Shown here: positions 53,701-61,714 of the stretch, in pieces
Numbering within the stretch: position 1 is the first letter of the stretch
How the letters are laid out: the number at the start of each line of letters is the position of its first letter
Source: JAXLVB01 sp046329195
Lineage (GTDB): Bacteria; Bacteroidota; Bacteroidia; Cytophagales; Spirosomataceae
DNA: 64,000 bases
NCBI GenBank assembly: GCA_046329195.1
Contig: JAXLVB010000003.1
Location: 248,001 to 312,000, forward strand
Direction of reading: 5' to 3'
Position numbers and translations under genes: made by a program
Notes under the pieces: generated by a model
Seen by the model: the letters and a program-made list of their open reading frames with translations, nothing else
Database searches by the model: none
Told to the model about the DNA's origin: nothing

Positions 53701-56700
53701 TCTTATTCGTGGTCGGGCACTAACTTTACCAGCACGACTAACCCAGTAAGTATCTCTAATGCGGGCACTTATACCGTCACGGCTACTAGTGGCAACTGTA
53801 CCGCTTCGGCCAGCGTTTCGGTTGCGGCCTTGCCGAGTATTTCAGTAGCTATCGCTGGTACTAAAGAAATCTGCACAGGCGGTAGCACCAGCCTCACCGC
53901 TTCGGGAGGTACTTCTTATTCGTGGTCAGGCACTAACTTTACCAGCACGGCTAACCCGGTAAGTATTTCTAATGCGGGTACTTACACCGTCACAGCTACC
54001 AGTGGCAACTGTACTGCTTCGGCTACCGTTTCGGTTTCCGTCTTGCCAAGTATTACCGTTTCCATTACAGGCAACAAAGAAATTTGTACTGGCGGTAGCG
54101 CCAGCCTCACGGCTTCTGGCGGTACTTCTTATTCGTGGTCGGGACCTGGCAGTTTTGCGAGTACTACCAGCGTGGTCAACGTTTTGGCGATAGGCACTTA
54201 CACCGTCACGGCTACCAGTGGCAACTGTACCGCTTCGGCTACTGTTTCTGTTTCCGTCTTGCCGAGTATTTCAGTAACTATCGCTGGTACAAAAGAAATC
54301 TGTGCTGGCGGTAGCACCAGCCTCACCGCTTCGGGGGGTACTTCTTATTCGTGGTCGGGCACTAACTTTACCAGCACGACTAACCCAGTAAGTATCTCTA
54401 ATGCGGGCACTTATACCGTCACGGCTACTAGTGGCAACTGTACCGCTTCGGCCAGCGTTTCGGTTGCGGCCTTGCCGAGTATTTCAGTAGCTATCGCTGG
54501 TACTAAAGAAATCTGCACAGGCGGTAGCACCAGCCTCACCGCTTCGGGAGGTACTTCTTATTCGTGGTCAGGCACTAACTTTACCAGCACGGCTAACCCG
54601 GTAAGTATTTCTAATGCGGGTACTTACACCGTCACAGCTACCAGTGGCAACTGTACTGCTTCGGCTACCGTTTCGGTTTCCGTCTTGCCAAGTATTACCG
54701 TTTCCATTACAGGCAACAAAGAAATTTGTACTGGCGGTAGCGCCAGCCTCACGGCTTCTGGCGGTACTTCTTATTCGTGGTCGGGACCTGGCAGTTTTGC
54801 GAGTACTACCAGCGTGGTCAACGTTTTGGCGATAGGCACTTACACCGTCACGGCTACCAGTGGCAACTGTACCGCTTCGGCTACTGTTTCTGTTTCCGTC
54901 TTGCCGAGTATTTCAGTAACTATCGCTGGTACAAAAGAAATCTGTGCTGGCGGTAGCACCAGCCTCACCGCTTCGGGGGGTACTTCTTATTCGTGGTCGG
55001 GCACTAACTTTACCAGCACGACTAACCCAGTAAGTATCTCTAATGCGGGCACTTATACCGTCACGGCTACTAGTGGCAACTGTACCGCTTCGGCCAGCGT
55101 TTCGGTTGCGGCCTTGCCGAGTATTTCAGTAGCTATCGCTGGTACTAAAGAAATCTGCACAGGCGGTAGCACCAGCCTCACCGCTTCGGGAGGTACTTCT
55201 TATTCGTGGTCAGGCACTAACTTTACCAGCACGGCTAACCCGGTAAGTATTTCTAATGCGGGTACTTACACCGTCACAGCTACCAGTGGCAACTGTACTG
55301 CTTCGGCTACCGTTTCGGTTTCCGTCTTGCCAAGTATTACCGTTTCCATTACAGGCAACAAAGAAATTTGTACTGGCGGTAGCGCCAGCCTCACGGCTTC
55401 TGGCGGTACTTCTTATTCGTGGTCGGGACCTGGCAGTTTTGCGAGTACTACCAGCGTGGTCAACGTTTTGGCGGTAGGCACTTACACCGTCACGGCTACC
55501 AGTGGCAACTGTACCGCTTCGGCTACTGTTTCTGTTTCCGTCTTGCCGAGTATTTCAGTAACTATCGCTGGTACTAAAGAAATCTGTGCAGGAGGTAGCA
55601 CCAGCCTCGCCGCTTCGGGGGGTACTTCTTATTCGTGGTCGGGTACTAACTTTACCAGCACGGCTAACCCGGTAAGTATTTCTAATGCGGGTACTTACAC
55701 CGTCACAGCTACCAGTGGTAACTGCACCGCTTCGGCTAGTATTTCGGTTGCGGTCTTGCCGAGTATCAGCGTTTCTGTTACAGGTACTAGAGAAATCTGT
55801 GCAGGAGGTAGCACCAGCCTCACCGCTTCGGGGGGTACTTCTTATTCGTGGTCAGGCACTAACTTTACCAGCACGGCTAACCCGGTAAGTATTTCTAATG
55901 CGGGTACTTACACCGTTACAGCTACTAGTGGCAACTGTACCGCTTCGGCTACCGTTTCGGTTGCGGTCTTGCCAAGTATCAGCGTTTCTGTTACAGGTAC
56001 TAAAGAAATCTGCACAGGCGGTAGTACCAGCCTAACCGCTTCGGGAGGTACTTCTTATTCGTGGTCAGGCACTAACTTTACCAGCACGGCTAACCCGGTA
56101 AGTATTTCTAATGCGGGTACTTACACCGTCACGGCCACCAGTGGCAATTGTACCGCTTCTACTACCTTTTCGGTTTCTGTCTTGCCAAGTATCAGCGTTT
56201 CTGTTACAGGTACTAGAGAAATCTGTGCAGGAGGTAGCACCAGCCTCACCGCTTCGGGGGGCACTTCTTATTCGTGGTCGGGCACTAACTTTACCAGCAC
56301 GACTAACCCAGTAAGTATCTCTAATGCGGGCACTTATACCGTCACGGCTACTAGTGGCAACTGTACCGCTTCGGCTACCGTTTCGGTTGCGGTCTTGCCA
56401 AGTATCAGTGTGGCTGCAACAAGTAATAGCCCTGTCACAGTGGGTAATAGCATCCAATTGTCTGCTTCTGGAGGCTCACTTTTTGCTTGGTCGGGTCCTG
56501 CCAACTTTACCAGTACCGCTCAAAACCCAACTCTCGCTAATGCTAGTGTAGCATTAGCAGGCATTTATACCGTCAAGGCCACATCATCGCTTGGATGCAC
56601 GGCTACTGCCACTACTTTAGTTGCGGTACAAAGTGTTACTAAGGCTCGCTCTGGTTTGGCTGATTTGAATTTAGTACTTGACGTAAACAATGTAACACCT

Positions 56701-57777
56701 TCGGTAGGCAACGAGATCCGTTTGGCTGTGTTAGTTCAAAACAGTGGTCCTGATCTTGCTCGCAATGTGGTTGCAAAAATCAAATTGCCACAAGGTCTTG
56801 CCTTTGCTACTAATTCCAATGTTGCGATCAACGACCAAATCGCCCGTGTGTCGTTCCCGAGTATTACCTCGGGTACCTATCAATTGGCCTATATTAATTT
56901 AAAAGTTACCAGTGCGAAGTACCAAACCATCCAAGCTGAAGTAGAAGATTCAGACCAAAACGACCCTGATTCTAACCCTAACAATGGCATTGGTAATGGT
57001 GAAGATGACCAGGCTTCGTTCTTAGTAAAAGTACAAGGTGCCAATGATACTACGCCTGATAACCCAATATCGGATAATCCTATCCTTACGCCAAAATCAG
57101 GTTCTGCCGATTTGAGTTTGTTATTAGATGTGAATAACCGTACTCCCAAAGTAGGTTCTGAAGTACAAGTCGCCGTTTATGTTAAAAATGATGGCCCTGA
57201 CGCCAGTACAAACGCCATTATCAAAATCAATTTACCAGAAGGTTTTACTTTTACTTCTGGCAATGGATTTACTGTCAACGGGCGAACTGTAATCCGAAAG
57301 ATTAATAGAATTGCAACTGGTCAGTTTGAACTATCATTCTTCAAAGTCCGTGTTGATGCCGCCAATGCTAGTAAGGTTGTTGTATCAGCAGAAGTGGCAG
57401 ATGCAGACCAAAATGACCCTGATTCTACCCCTGGTAATGGCATAGCCAACACAGAAGACGACCGTGCCGCTGTTGATCTATCAATCCAGCCAAGTGGCTC
57501 AAGAATGGGCGATGAGAGCATTACCGAAAGCCTTATCGTGTATCCTAACCCAACCAAAGGTTTATTAGAGGTTCAAGTTGTCCTTGAAGAGCCAGCAACA
57601 GTTGAGTTATACCTGACTGATATTTCAGGTATAACCGTTGTCAAACAAACCCTTGATACCGTACAAAAACAACATAAAACGGTACTTGATTTATCAAACC
57701 AAATTCAAGGTGTGTATTTACTTAGTGCGGTTTCTAACAAAACACAACTTTCGAAGAGAATTATTCGAATCGAGTAA
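50794..57777 (+). CDS. T9SS-secreted giant protein: Asp-box propeller, 16 Ig-like repeats, two DUF11-like domains
   Basis: A 2327-aa predicted surface protein. Signal peptide 1-22 (MPLVSLAQ). Residues about 79-789 form a sortilin/sialidase-like propeller with Asp boxes (STDGGTKWTRL, SKDKGGKWDFL, SKDAGATWTPM, STDGGESWLP). No sialidase Arg triad could be identified, so glycosidase activity is not claimed. Residues about 802-1949 are sixteen Ig-like repeats of 71-72 aa; fifteen are near-identical (KEICAGGSTSLTASGGTSYS, TYTVTATSGNCTAS). Two DUF11-like domains follow (SGLADLNLVLDVNN about 1952; SGSADLSLLLDVNN about 2102), then a type-A sorting domain (YPNPTKGLLEVQV about 2250, SKRIIRIE) that is not of the shared family. 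The Ig array probably acts as a long stalk presenting the propeller; this is inference. Confidence 0.92.
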   Translation: MYNKHLYFLLCVLMMPLVSLAQEREEDDSGPTKRAEWDRKLTQDPKTGEIPRQELENARTRMNSWFRFVKQSRLQVAIPNIKWTERGPNNIGGRTRALLWDPNDPDKKKVWAGGVSGGLWYNNDITDPNSSWNKVNDLWANIAISWIAYDPTDTKILYVATGERDGSEKTDNTGASGSGGGGIWKSTDGGTKWTRLELTNPNYATLDNQASWREIYKVIVTGNGDVLALTLGGIFRSKDKGGKWDFLVGENAPASGTNAFRQVSDMELGSDGILYVAEGSGNHEARILKSTSDKIEAFTAITPPGSFAKGRVEIALAPSTKGNGQVIYAVSATGGVAKANFFLKSKDAGATWTPMKVPVYIALNSTVETPFMGDQGAYDLILGTHDTKPDVLYAAGVAYSISTDGGESWLPTRGYGALGDLMHVDNHAFANRPGKPDEAIFGNDGGVYYAPDWATSGKEYPKLQKRNNNYNVTQYFAVDIAPEKNSGLVVGGTQDNGSHALSSDYNTISSGKEISSGDGGLTFIDKVNADVVISAYTHIEPFLHKKNGTQVDFVMEIKPSFDKKGMFINPADYDSPNRTYYANYTYEGGSTDTLVVRYTIGTDFTTKVSYLRLSEKTPIKVSFLKLGKTAGVMYVGTNDGEVYKASNIPTDGNATVSLTKIMSQESTSVGNVSCIDFGKDENTIIVTKSNYNIKSVFWTTNGGGEWVSKDETSHNLPNIPIRYALINPKDTKQVMLATELGVYSTTDITAANPDWKPNNETLANVRCDMLKYRESDETVIVGTHGRGIFSTQINQNNCATPITATIAGTKEICAGGSTSLTASGGTSYSWSGTNFTSTTNPVSISNAGTYTVTATSGNCTASATVSVSILPSITVSITGNKEICTGGSASLTASGGTSYSWSGPGSFASTTSVVNVLAIGTYTVTATSGNCTASATVSVSVLPSISVTIAGTKEICAGGSTSLTASGGTSYSWSGTNFTSTTNPVSISNAGTYTVTATSGNCTASASVSVAALPSISVAIAGTKEICTGGSTSLTASGGTSYSWSGTNFTSTANPVSISNAGTYTVTATSGNCTASATVSVSVLPSITVSITGNKEICTGGSASLTASGGTSYSWSGPGSFASTTSVVNVLAIGTYTVTATSGNCTASATVSVSVLPSISVTIAGTKEICAGGSTSLTASGGTSYSWSGTNFTSTTNPVSISNAGTYTVTATSGNCTASASVSVAALPSISVAIAGTKEICTGGSTSLTASGGTSYSWSGTNFTSTANPVSISNAGTYTVTATSGNCTASATVSVSVLPSITVSITGNKEICTGGSASLTASGGTSYSWSGPGSFASTTSVVNVLAIGTYTVTATSGNCTASATVSVSVLPSISVTIAGTKEICAGGSTSLTASGGTSYSWSGTNFTSTTNPVSISNAGTYTVTATSGNCTASASVSVAALPSISVAIAGTKEICTGGSTSLTASGGTSYSWSGTNFTSTANPVSISNAGTYTVTATSGNCTASATVSVSVLPSITVSITGNKEICTGGSASLTASGGTSYSWSGPGSFASTTSVVNVLAVGTYTVTATSGNCTASATVSVSVLPSISVTIAGTKEICAGGSTSLAASGGTSYSWSGTNFTSTANPVSISNAGTYTVTATSGNCTASASISVAVLPSISVSVTGTREICAGGSTSLTASGGTSYSWSGTNFTSTANPVSISNAGTYTVTATSGNCTASATVSVAVLPSISVSVTGTKEICTGGSTSLTASGGTSYSWSGTNFTSTANPVSISNAGTYTVTATSGNCTASTTFSVSVLPSISVSVTGTREICAGGSTSLTASGGTSYSWSGTNFTSTTNPVSISNAGTYTVTATSGNCTASATVSVAVLPSISVAATSNSPVTVGNSIQLSASGGSLFAWSGPANFTSTAQNPTLANASVALAGIYTVKATSSLGCTATATTLVAVQSVTKARSGLADLNLVLDVNNVTPSVGNEIRLAVLVQNSGPDLARNVVAKIKLPQGLAFATNSNVAINDQIARVSFPSITSGTYQLAYINLKVTSAKYQTIQAEVEDSDQNDPDSNPNNGIGNGEDDQASFLVKVQGANDTTPDNPISDNPILTPKSGSADLSLLLDVNNRTPKVGSEVQVAVYVKNDGPDASTNAIIKINLPEGFTFTSGNGFTVNGRTVIRKINRIATGQFELSFFKVRVDAANASKVVVSAEVADADQNDPDSTPGNGIANTEDDRAAVDLSIQPSGSRMGDESITESLIVYPNPTKGLLEVQVVLEEPATVELYLTDISGITVVKQTLDTVQKQHKTVLDLSNQIQGVYLLSAVSNKTQLSKRIIRIE
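53401..55560 (+). repeat. 642-bp higher-order tandem repeat
   Basis: Three Ig units (72+71+71 aa) form a 642-bp superunit that starts at 53401, 54043, 54685 and, in part, 55327. Copies 2 and 3 look identical and copy 1 differs by very few bases. The simple 213-bp unit continues on both sides with more divergence. Confidence 0.9.
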
Positions 57778-57798
57778 TCAGTAAATAATGAACCCTCA

Positions 57799-57861
57799 GT
57801 GAGTTGATGAAAGCAGAGCCGATTGAAAGATTAGTTCTGTTTTCATCAACTCACTATTTTT
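57799..57861 (+). terminator. Strong terminator after the 2327-aa gene
   Basis: A 19-bp stem (57799-57817 with 57836-57854, one G-T pair) is followed by TATTTTTA. Confidence 0.85.
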
Positions 57862-58127
57862 AGGAAGCCGTAACTCTGTAAAGACTAGTCAGTTCAACTC
57901 GTTATTTTTTGATATTTTTCTTGTGAAATTGTATCAAACCTTATCTGTTCGCCCTAAGAGATGTTTTTAACGTGGTGACTTTATCTAAAAACACACGAAA
58001 GGTTATCTTGATGGTTCGCTTTTTACTTGGTTTTCTCTCAGTTTTTTAACAAATTTGTCTTCAATTTCACCTTTCTCTTCAAAAAATCATACTTATTCTT
58101 TACAGAGTAATATTTTAAAAAATATTG

Positions 58128-58159
58128 TTTGACAATCAATTAGAAAAAACGTTATTTTG
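58128..58159 (+). promoter_or_regulatory. Probable acpP promoter
   Basis: TTTG at 58128-58131, a 20-base spacer and TTATTTTG at 58152-58159 (seven of eight to TAnnTTTG) give a leader of about 25 nt to the ATG at 58191. The rest of the 413-bp gap 57778-58190 shows only the terminator. Confidence 0.55.
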
Positions 58160-58190
58160 CGGCGTTTTCTAATCAAAACAACTTATCACA

Positions 58191-58427
58191 ATGTCAGAAA
58201 TTGCAGCCAAAGTAAAGGCTATCATCATTGAAAAATTGGGCGTTGAAGAATCAGAAGTAACGCCCGAAGCAAGCTTTACAAACGACTTGGGTGCCGACTC
58301 ACTCGACACCGTAGAGCTTATCATGGAATTTGAGAAAGAATTTAACATCTCTATCCCTGATGACCAAGCCGAAAATATCGGTACAGTAGGTCAGGCTATC
58401 TCTTATTTAGAAGAGAACGTAAAATAA
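58191..58427 (+). CDS. acpP: Acyl carrier protein
   Basis: A 78-aa acidic protein of normal length for the family. The 4'-phosphopantetheine attachment site is the Ser in LGADSLDTVELIMEFE (Ser38). It carries growing fatty acyl chains between the enzymes of type II fatty acid synthesis in the cytoplasm. It lies just before fabF, a common bacterial order, with a hairpin between them. Confidence 0.98.
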   Translation: MSEIAAKVKAIIIEKLGVEESEVTPEASFTNDLGADSLDTVELIMEFEKEFNISIPDDQAENIGTVGQAISYLEENVK

Positions 58428-58459
58428 TCGCTTAGCGACTTTACTTTTACTTTATTGGG

Positions 58460-58523
58460 AATGTGTCAATTTGAACATATCACACCTCGTTGGGCTTGAT
58501 GCTTCAGATTGACACATTTTTTG
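58460..58523 (+). terminator. Hairpin terminator between acpP and fabF
   Basis: An 11-bp perfect stem (AATGTGTCAAT / ATTGACACATT), extended by TGAA/TTCA after a mismatch, is followed by a T run. It should end or attenuate most acpP transcripts before fabF, which fits the much higher need for the carrier protein. Confidence 0.8.
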
Positions 58524-58618
58524 TTTCCTCTCATCAACACTTGTCGTTATTCGTTGTGGGTTTGAATCGGTCATTGTCTTGATTCACAACCAATAACCAG
58601 TAACCAATAACGAGACTT

Positions 58619-59872
58619 ATGCAATTAAAAAGAGTTGTTGTCACCGGATTAGGGGCACTTACCCCCATCGGAAACACCGTTCAAGACTACTGGAACGGCC
58701 TAATCAATGGCGTTAGCGGTGCGGCCATCATCACTCGCTTCGATGCCAGCAAGTTTCGTACTCAGTTCGGATGCGAAGTCAAAGGCGTTGATATGAACGA
58801 CTATATCCCCCGCCAGGAAGCTCGCCGGATGGACTTGTTCACACAGTTTGGCGTCATTGTAGCCGACGAGGCCATCAAAGACGCAGGTCTTGACCTTGAC
58901 ACCATCAATAAAGACCGAGTTGGCGTTATTTTGGGTTCGGGGATTGGGGGCTTAAAAACCTTTCAAGACGAAGTCATCAACTTTGCCAATGGCGACGGAA
59001 CGCCTCGTTTTAATCCCTTTTTTATCCCTAAAATGATTGCTGATAGTTCGTCCGGAATTATCTCCATCAAATACGGGTTCAGGGGACCTAACTTCGTTAC
59101 GGTATCGGCTTGTAGTTCGTCGGCCAATGCCATCATTGATGCGTTTAATTACATCCGTCTTGGGCGCATGAGTGTGTGCGTAACAGGTGGCTCCGAAGCT
59201 GCCATCACCCAAGCAGGTATCGGTGGTTTTAATGCCCTCAAAGCTCTTTCGGAGCGTAACAGCGACCCCGCTACGGCATCTCGCCCTTACGACAAAGACC
59301 GTGACGGTTTTGTACTTGGCGAAGGCGGTGGTGCACTCATTCTTGAAGACTACGAGCACGCCAAAGCCCGTGGAGCCAAGATCTACTGCGAGCTAATCGG
59401 TGGCGGGATGTCGTCGGATGCGTATCACGTAACGGCCCCTCACCCAGACGGTTACGGGGCGTACTTAGGGATGAAAGATGCGCTCCACGACGCAGGTATT
59501 CAACCCAACGAAGTTGATTACATCAATACACACGGTACGTCAACGCCCATCGGCGACCCACAAGAAATCAAGGCCATTGAGCAGTTGTTTGGTGATCATG
59601 CCTATAACATGAATATCAGCTCTACTAAATCCATGACAGGACACTTGCTGGGAGGAGCCGGAGCTATCGAAGCCGTAGCTGCCATTTTGGCTATTCAACA
59701 CCAGATTGTGCCTCCTACTATCAATCACTTTACCGACGACCCCGACATTAATCCACGCCTCAACTTGACCTTTAACAAGGCTCAAACCCGGAAGGTAACG
59801 ATTTCGATGAGTAATGTGTTTGGATTTGGTGGTCACAATACATCGCTGATTTTCAAAAAGTTTGAGGACTAA
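58619..59872 (+). CDS. fabF: 3-oxoacyl-[acyl-carrier-protein] synthase II
   Basis: A 417-aa condensing enzyme that extends acyl-ACP with malonyl-ACP in fatty acid synthesis. The Cys-His-His triad is Cys165 (VSACSSSANA), His305 (NTHGTSTPIGD) and His342 (KSMTGHLLGGAGA), with the conserved Lys337. The length matches the family. It is followed by rnc after 55 bp. Confidence 0.98.
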   Translation: MQLKRVVVTGLGALTPIGNTVQDYWNGLINGVSGAAIITRFDASKFRTQFGCEVKGVDMNDYIPRQEARRMDLFTQFGVIVADEAIKDAGLDLDTINKDRVGVILGSGIGGLKTFQDEVINFANGDGTPRFNPFFIPKMIADSSSGIISIKYGFRGPNFVTVSACSSSANAIIDAFNYIRLGRMSVCVTGGSEAAITQAGIGGFNALKALSERNSDPATASRPYDKDRDGFVLGEGGGALILEDYEHAKARGAKIYCELIGGGMSSDAYHVTAPHPDGYGAYLGMKDALHDAGIQPNEVDYINTHGTSTPIGDPQEIKAIEQLFGDHAYNMNISSTKSMTGHLLGGAGAIEAVAAILAIQHQIVPPTINHFTDDPDINPRLNLTFNKAQTRKVTISMSNVFGFGGHNTSLIFKKFED

Positions 59873-59927
59873 TGCTTGCCTTCAGCCTTTTGTTGCACAC
59901 CTATAACGATTAACTTTTGCTATTCAC

Positions 59928-60671
59928 GTGAGTTCGGTTTTTGAGCCGTTGACCAATTTGTTTAGGCGTTCTTCCGAAAAAGACCGCAAACTCAAACAAG
60001 CCGTTGAGATGATGCTGGGTACTAAACCTGGCAATCTGAACGTCTATCGCTTGGCTTTTATGCATACCTCCGCCTCGAAGGGTACAAACCACAACGGTTT
60101 TCGTGACTCGAACGAGCGGTTGGAGTATTTGGGCGATGCCGTGTTGGGGATGGTGGTAGCCGAGTACCTGTTCAAGAAGTTTCCCTACAAAGACGAAGGG
60201 TTTCTGACAGAGATTCGCTCTCGGATTGTCAACCGTGAATCGCTCAATCAAGTAGCTCGCAAAATCGGCGTGGACAAACTCATTGAGTTTGATGCCAATC
60301 GTCGTACCGTCTTGTCTCGGACCTCGATGTACGGCGATGCGCTTGAGGCATTTGTAGGGGCTGTTTATCTGGACAAAGGCTTTGAGTTTACTCGAAAATT
60401 CATCCTCAAACGCCTCATTTCCAATCACTTTGATCTTGACAGTGTAGTTCAATCTAATACCAATTTCAAGAGTTTGATTATTGAATGGGCACAGCGAGAG
60501 GGCAAAGAAGTGCGCTTTGAAGTAACAGAGCAAGGCAATATGCACAACAAAGAATTCACGGCGAGTTTAATGGTGAACGACGAACTACTAACCGTAGGCA
60601 ATGGCTTCAGTAAGAAAAAAGCCGAACAGTCTGCCTCCGAAAAGGCTTGCGAAGTATTAGAACTAAAATAA
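59928..60671 (+). CDS. rnc: Ribonuclease III
   Basis: A 247-aa double-strand-specific endonuclease for rRNA and mRNA processing. The signature NERLEYLGDAVL (Glu66, Asp70) and the second acidic pair in GDALEAFVGAVYLD (Asp137, Glu140) are present; a double-stranded RNA-binding domain fills about 165-245. The start is GTG at 59928; no ATG lies nearby in frame before the conserved region. The order acpP-fabF-rnc is widespread in bacteria. Confidence 0.96.
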   Translation: MSSVFEPLTNLFRRSSEKDRKLKQAVEMMLGTKPGNLNVYRLAFMHTSASKGTNHNGFRDSNERLEYLGDAVLGMVVAEYLFKKFPYKDEGFLTEIRSRIVNRESLNQVARKIGVDKLIEFDANRRTVLSRTSMYGDALEAFVGAVYLDKGFEFTRKFILKRLISNHFDLDSVVQSNTNFKSLIIEWAQREGKEVRFEVTEQGNMHNKEFTASLMVNDELLTVGNGFSKKKAEQSASEKACEVLELK

Positions 60672-60684
60672 CCCTACATAACCC

Positions 60685-61626
60685 ATGGCAATCCAGTATT
60701 TAGGCATAGACGTTGGCGGTACAAACGTCAAAATGGGCGTTGTTGACGCAAAAACAGGTCACATTTCTAACTTTTATAGCCACGATACCGTAAGCTGGCG
60801 CCAGTCGGGGCATTTTGCCGAACGCTTGGGCGATGCCATTGCGGTGCAGTTGAACGACAACAAACACATCAAAAAGGTGGGTATTGGCGTTCCCGGTACG
60901 TTGAGCCGTGACCGCAGTAGCTTGGCCGAAATCACGGCTATTCCCGAAATCAATGGGTTAGCACTGAAGCCTATTTTGGAAGAACGTTTTCAAGGTGTAA
61001 AGTTTTTCCTGGAAAACGACGCCAATGCGGCTGCCTTAGGTGAGTTTTACTTTGGCAAAGAGAAAATTGACGAAAACTATATTTTCATCACCCTCGGAAC
61101 GGGTGTAGGCGGAGCGGCCATCATCAACCGCAAGGTGTTTTTGGGCGGCGACGGTAACGCCATGGAGCCGGGTCACGTCCCTTCACGCAACGGCAAGGTA
61201 TTGGAGCGCAACATCGGTAAAAACGAGCTGCTCGACATGGCCAACGACATGCGTAGAACCTTCACTGGCGAAACACAACTCCCTGCCGATGGTACCATCT
61301 CAACTACTGGTTTAGTAGCAGCAGCAGCCGAAGCGGATGAACTTGCCCTGAAAATCTTTGAAAATGTAGGCGAAATGTTAGGCGAAGCCTTGGTTAGCCT
61401 TATCCGAATTTTGGATATCAAGCTTATCTTGATTGGGGGCGGACTGTCGGCATCTTTTGACTACATCATGCCTGCTGTCATGAAGAAACTCAATTATTGG
61501 CTCACCCCTTATTACCTTGAAAATCTGACCATTACCAGAGCCACCTTAGGCAACGATGCCGGCCTGCAAGGTGCTGCCTCGTTGTGCTTTGACATCGCCG
61601 ATGGCGTGGGCGACGGGGAGGTATAA
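60685..61626 (+). CDS. ROK-family sugar kinase (glucokinase-like), no zinc motif
   Basis: A 313-aa protein of the ROK fold: phosphate loop DVGGTNVKMGVVD (9-21), catalytic Asp112 in ENDANAAALGE, and GTGVGGAAIINRK. The usual ROK zinc site (GH followed by CxCGxxGCxE) is absent: after GH at 163-164 comes VPSRNGKVLERNIGKNELL without Cys. Glucokinases or polyphosphate-dependent glucokinases are the likeliest relatives; the substrate cannot be fixed from sequence. It starts 13 bp after rnc and is probably co-transcribed with it. Confidence 0.85.
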   Translation: MAIQYLGIDVGGTNVKMGVVDAKTGHISNFYSHDTVSWRQSGHFAERLGDAIAVQLNDNKHIKKVGIGVPGTLSRDRSSLAEITAIPEINGLALKPILEERFQGVKFFLENDANAAALGEFYFGKEKIDENYIFITLGTGVGGAAIINRKVFLGGDGNAMEPGHVPSRNGKVLERNIGKNELLDMANDMRRTFTGETQLPADGTISTTGLVAAAAEADELALKIFENVGEMLGEALVSLIRILDIKLILIGGGLSASFDYIMPAVMKKLNYWLTPYYLENLTITRATLGNDAGLQGAASLCFDIADGVGDGEV

Positions 61627-61639
61627 CTGTACGGAAGTG

Positions 61640-61688
61640 TTGGGAATTTGAAAATAAGACATTTATAAGTAAATTTTCAAATTCCCAA
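61640..61688. terminator. Bidirectional terminator between the ROK kinase and priA
   Basis: A perfect 16-bp stem (TTGGGAATTTGAAAAT / ATTTTCAAATTCCCAA) lies between the two convergent genes. Confidence 0.85.
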
Positions 61689-61714
61689 ATTCAGCAATTT
61701 TCAAATTACTTTTC

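Noticed and set aside
53330..55477. Four identical 73-codon frames repeating every 642 bp
   Set aside because: They are alternative-frame shadows of the higher-order Ig repeat in the 50794 gene.
53200..56640. Regular repeats that could suggest a CRISPR array
   Set aside because: The period is 213-642 bp, there are no short unique spacers, and the whole region is one long coding frame.
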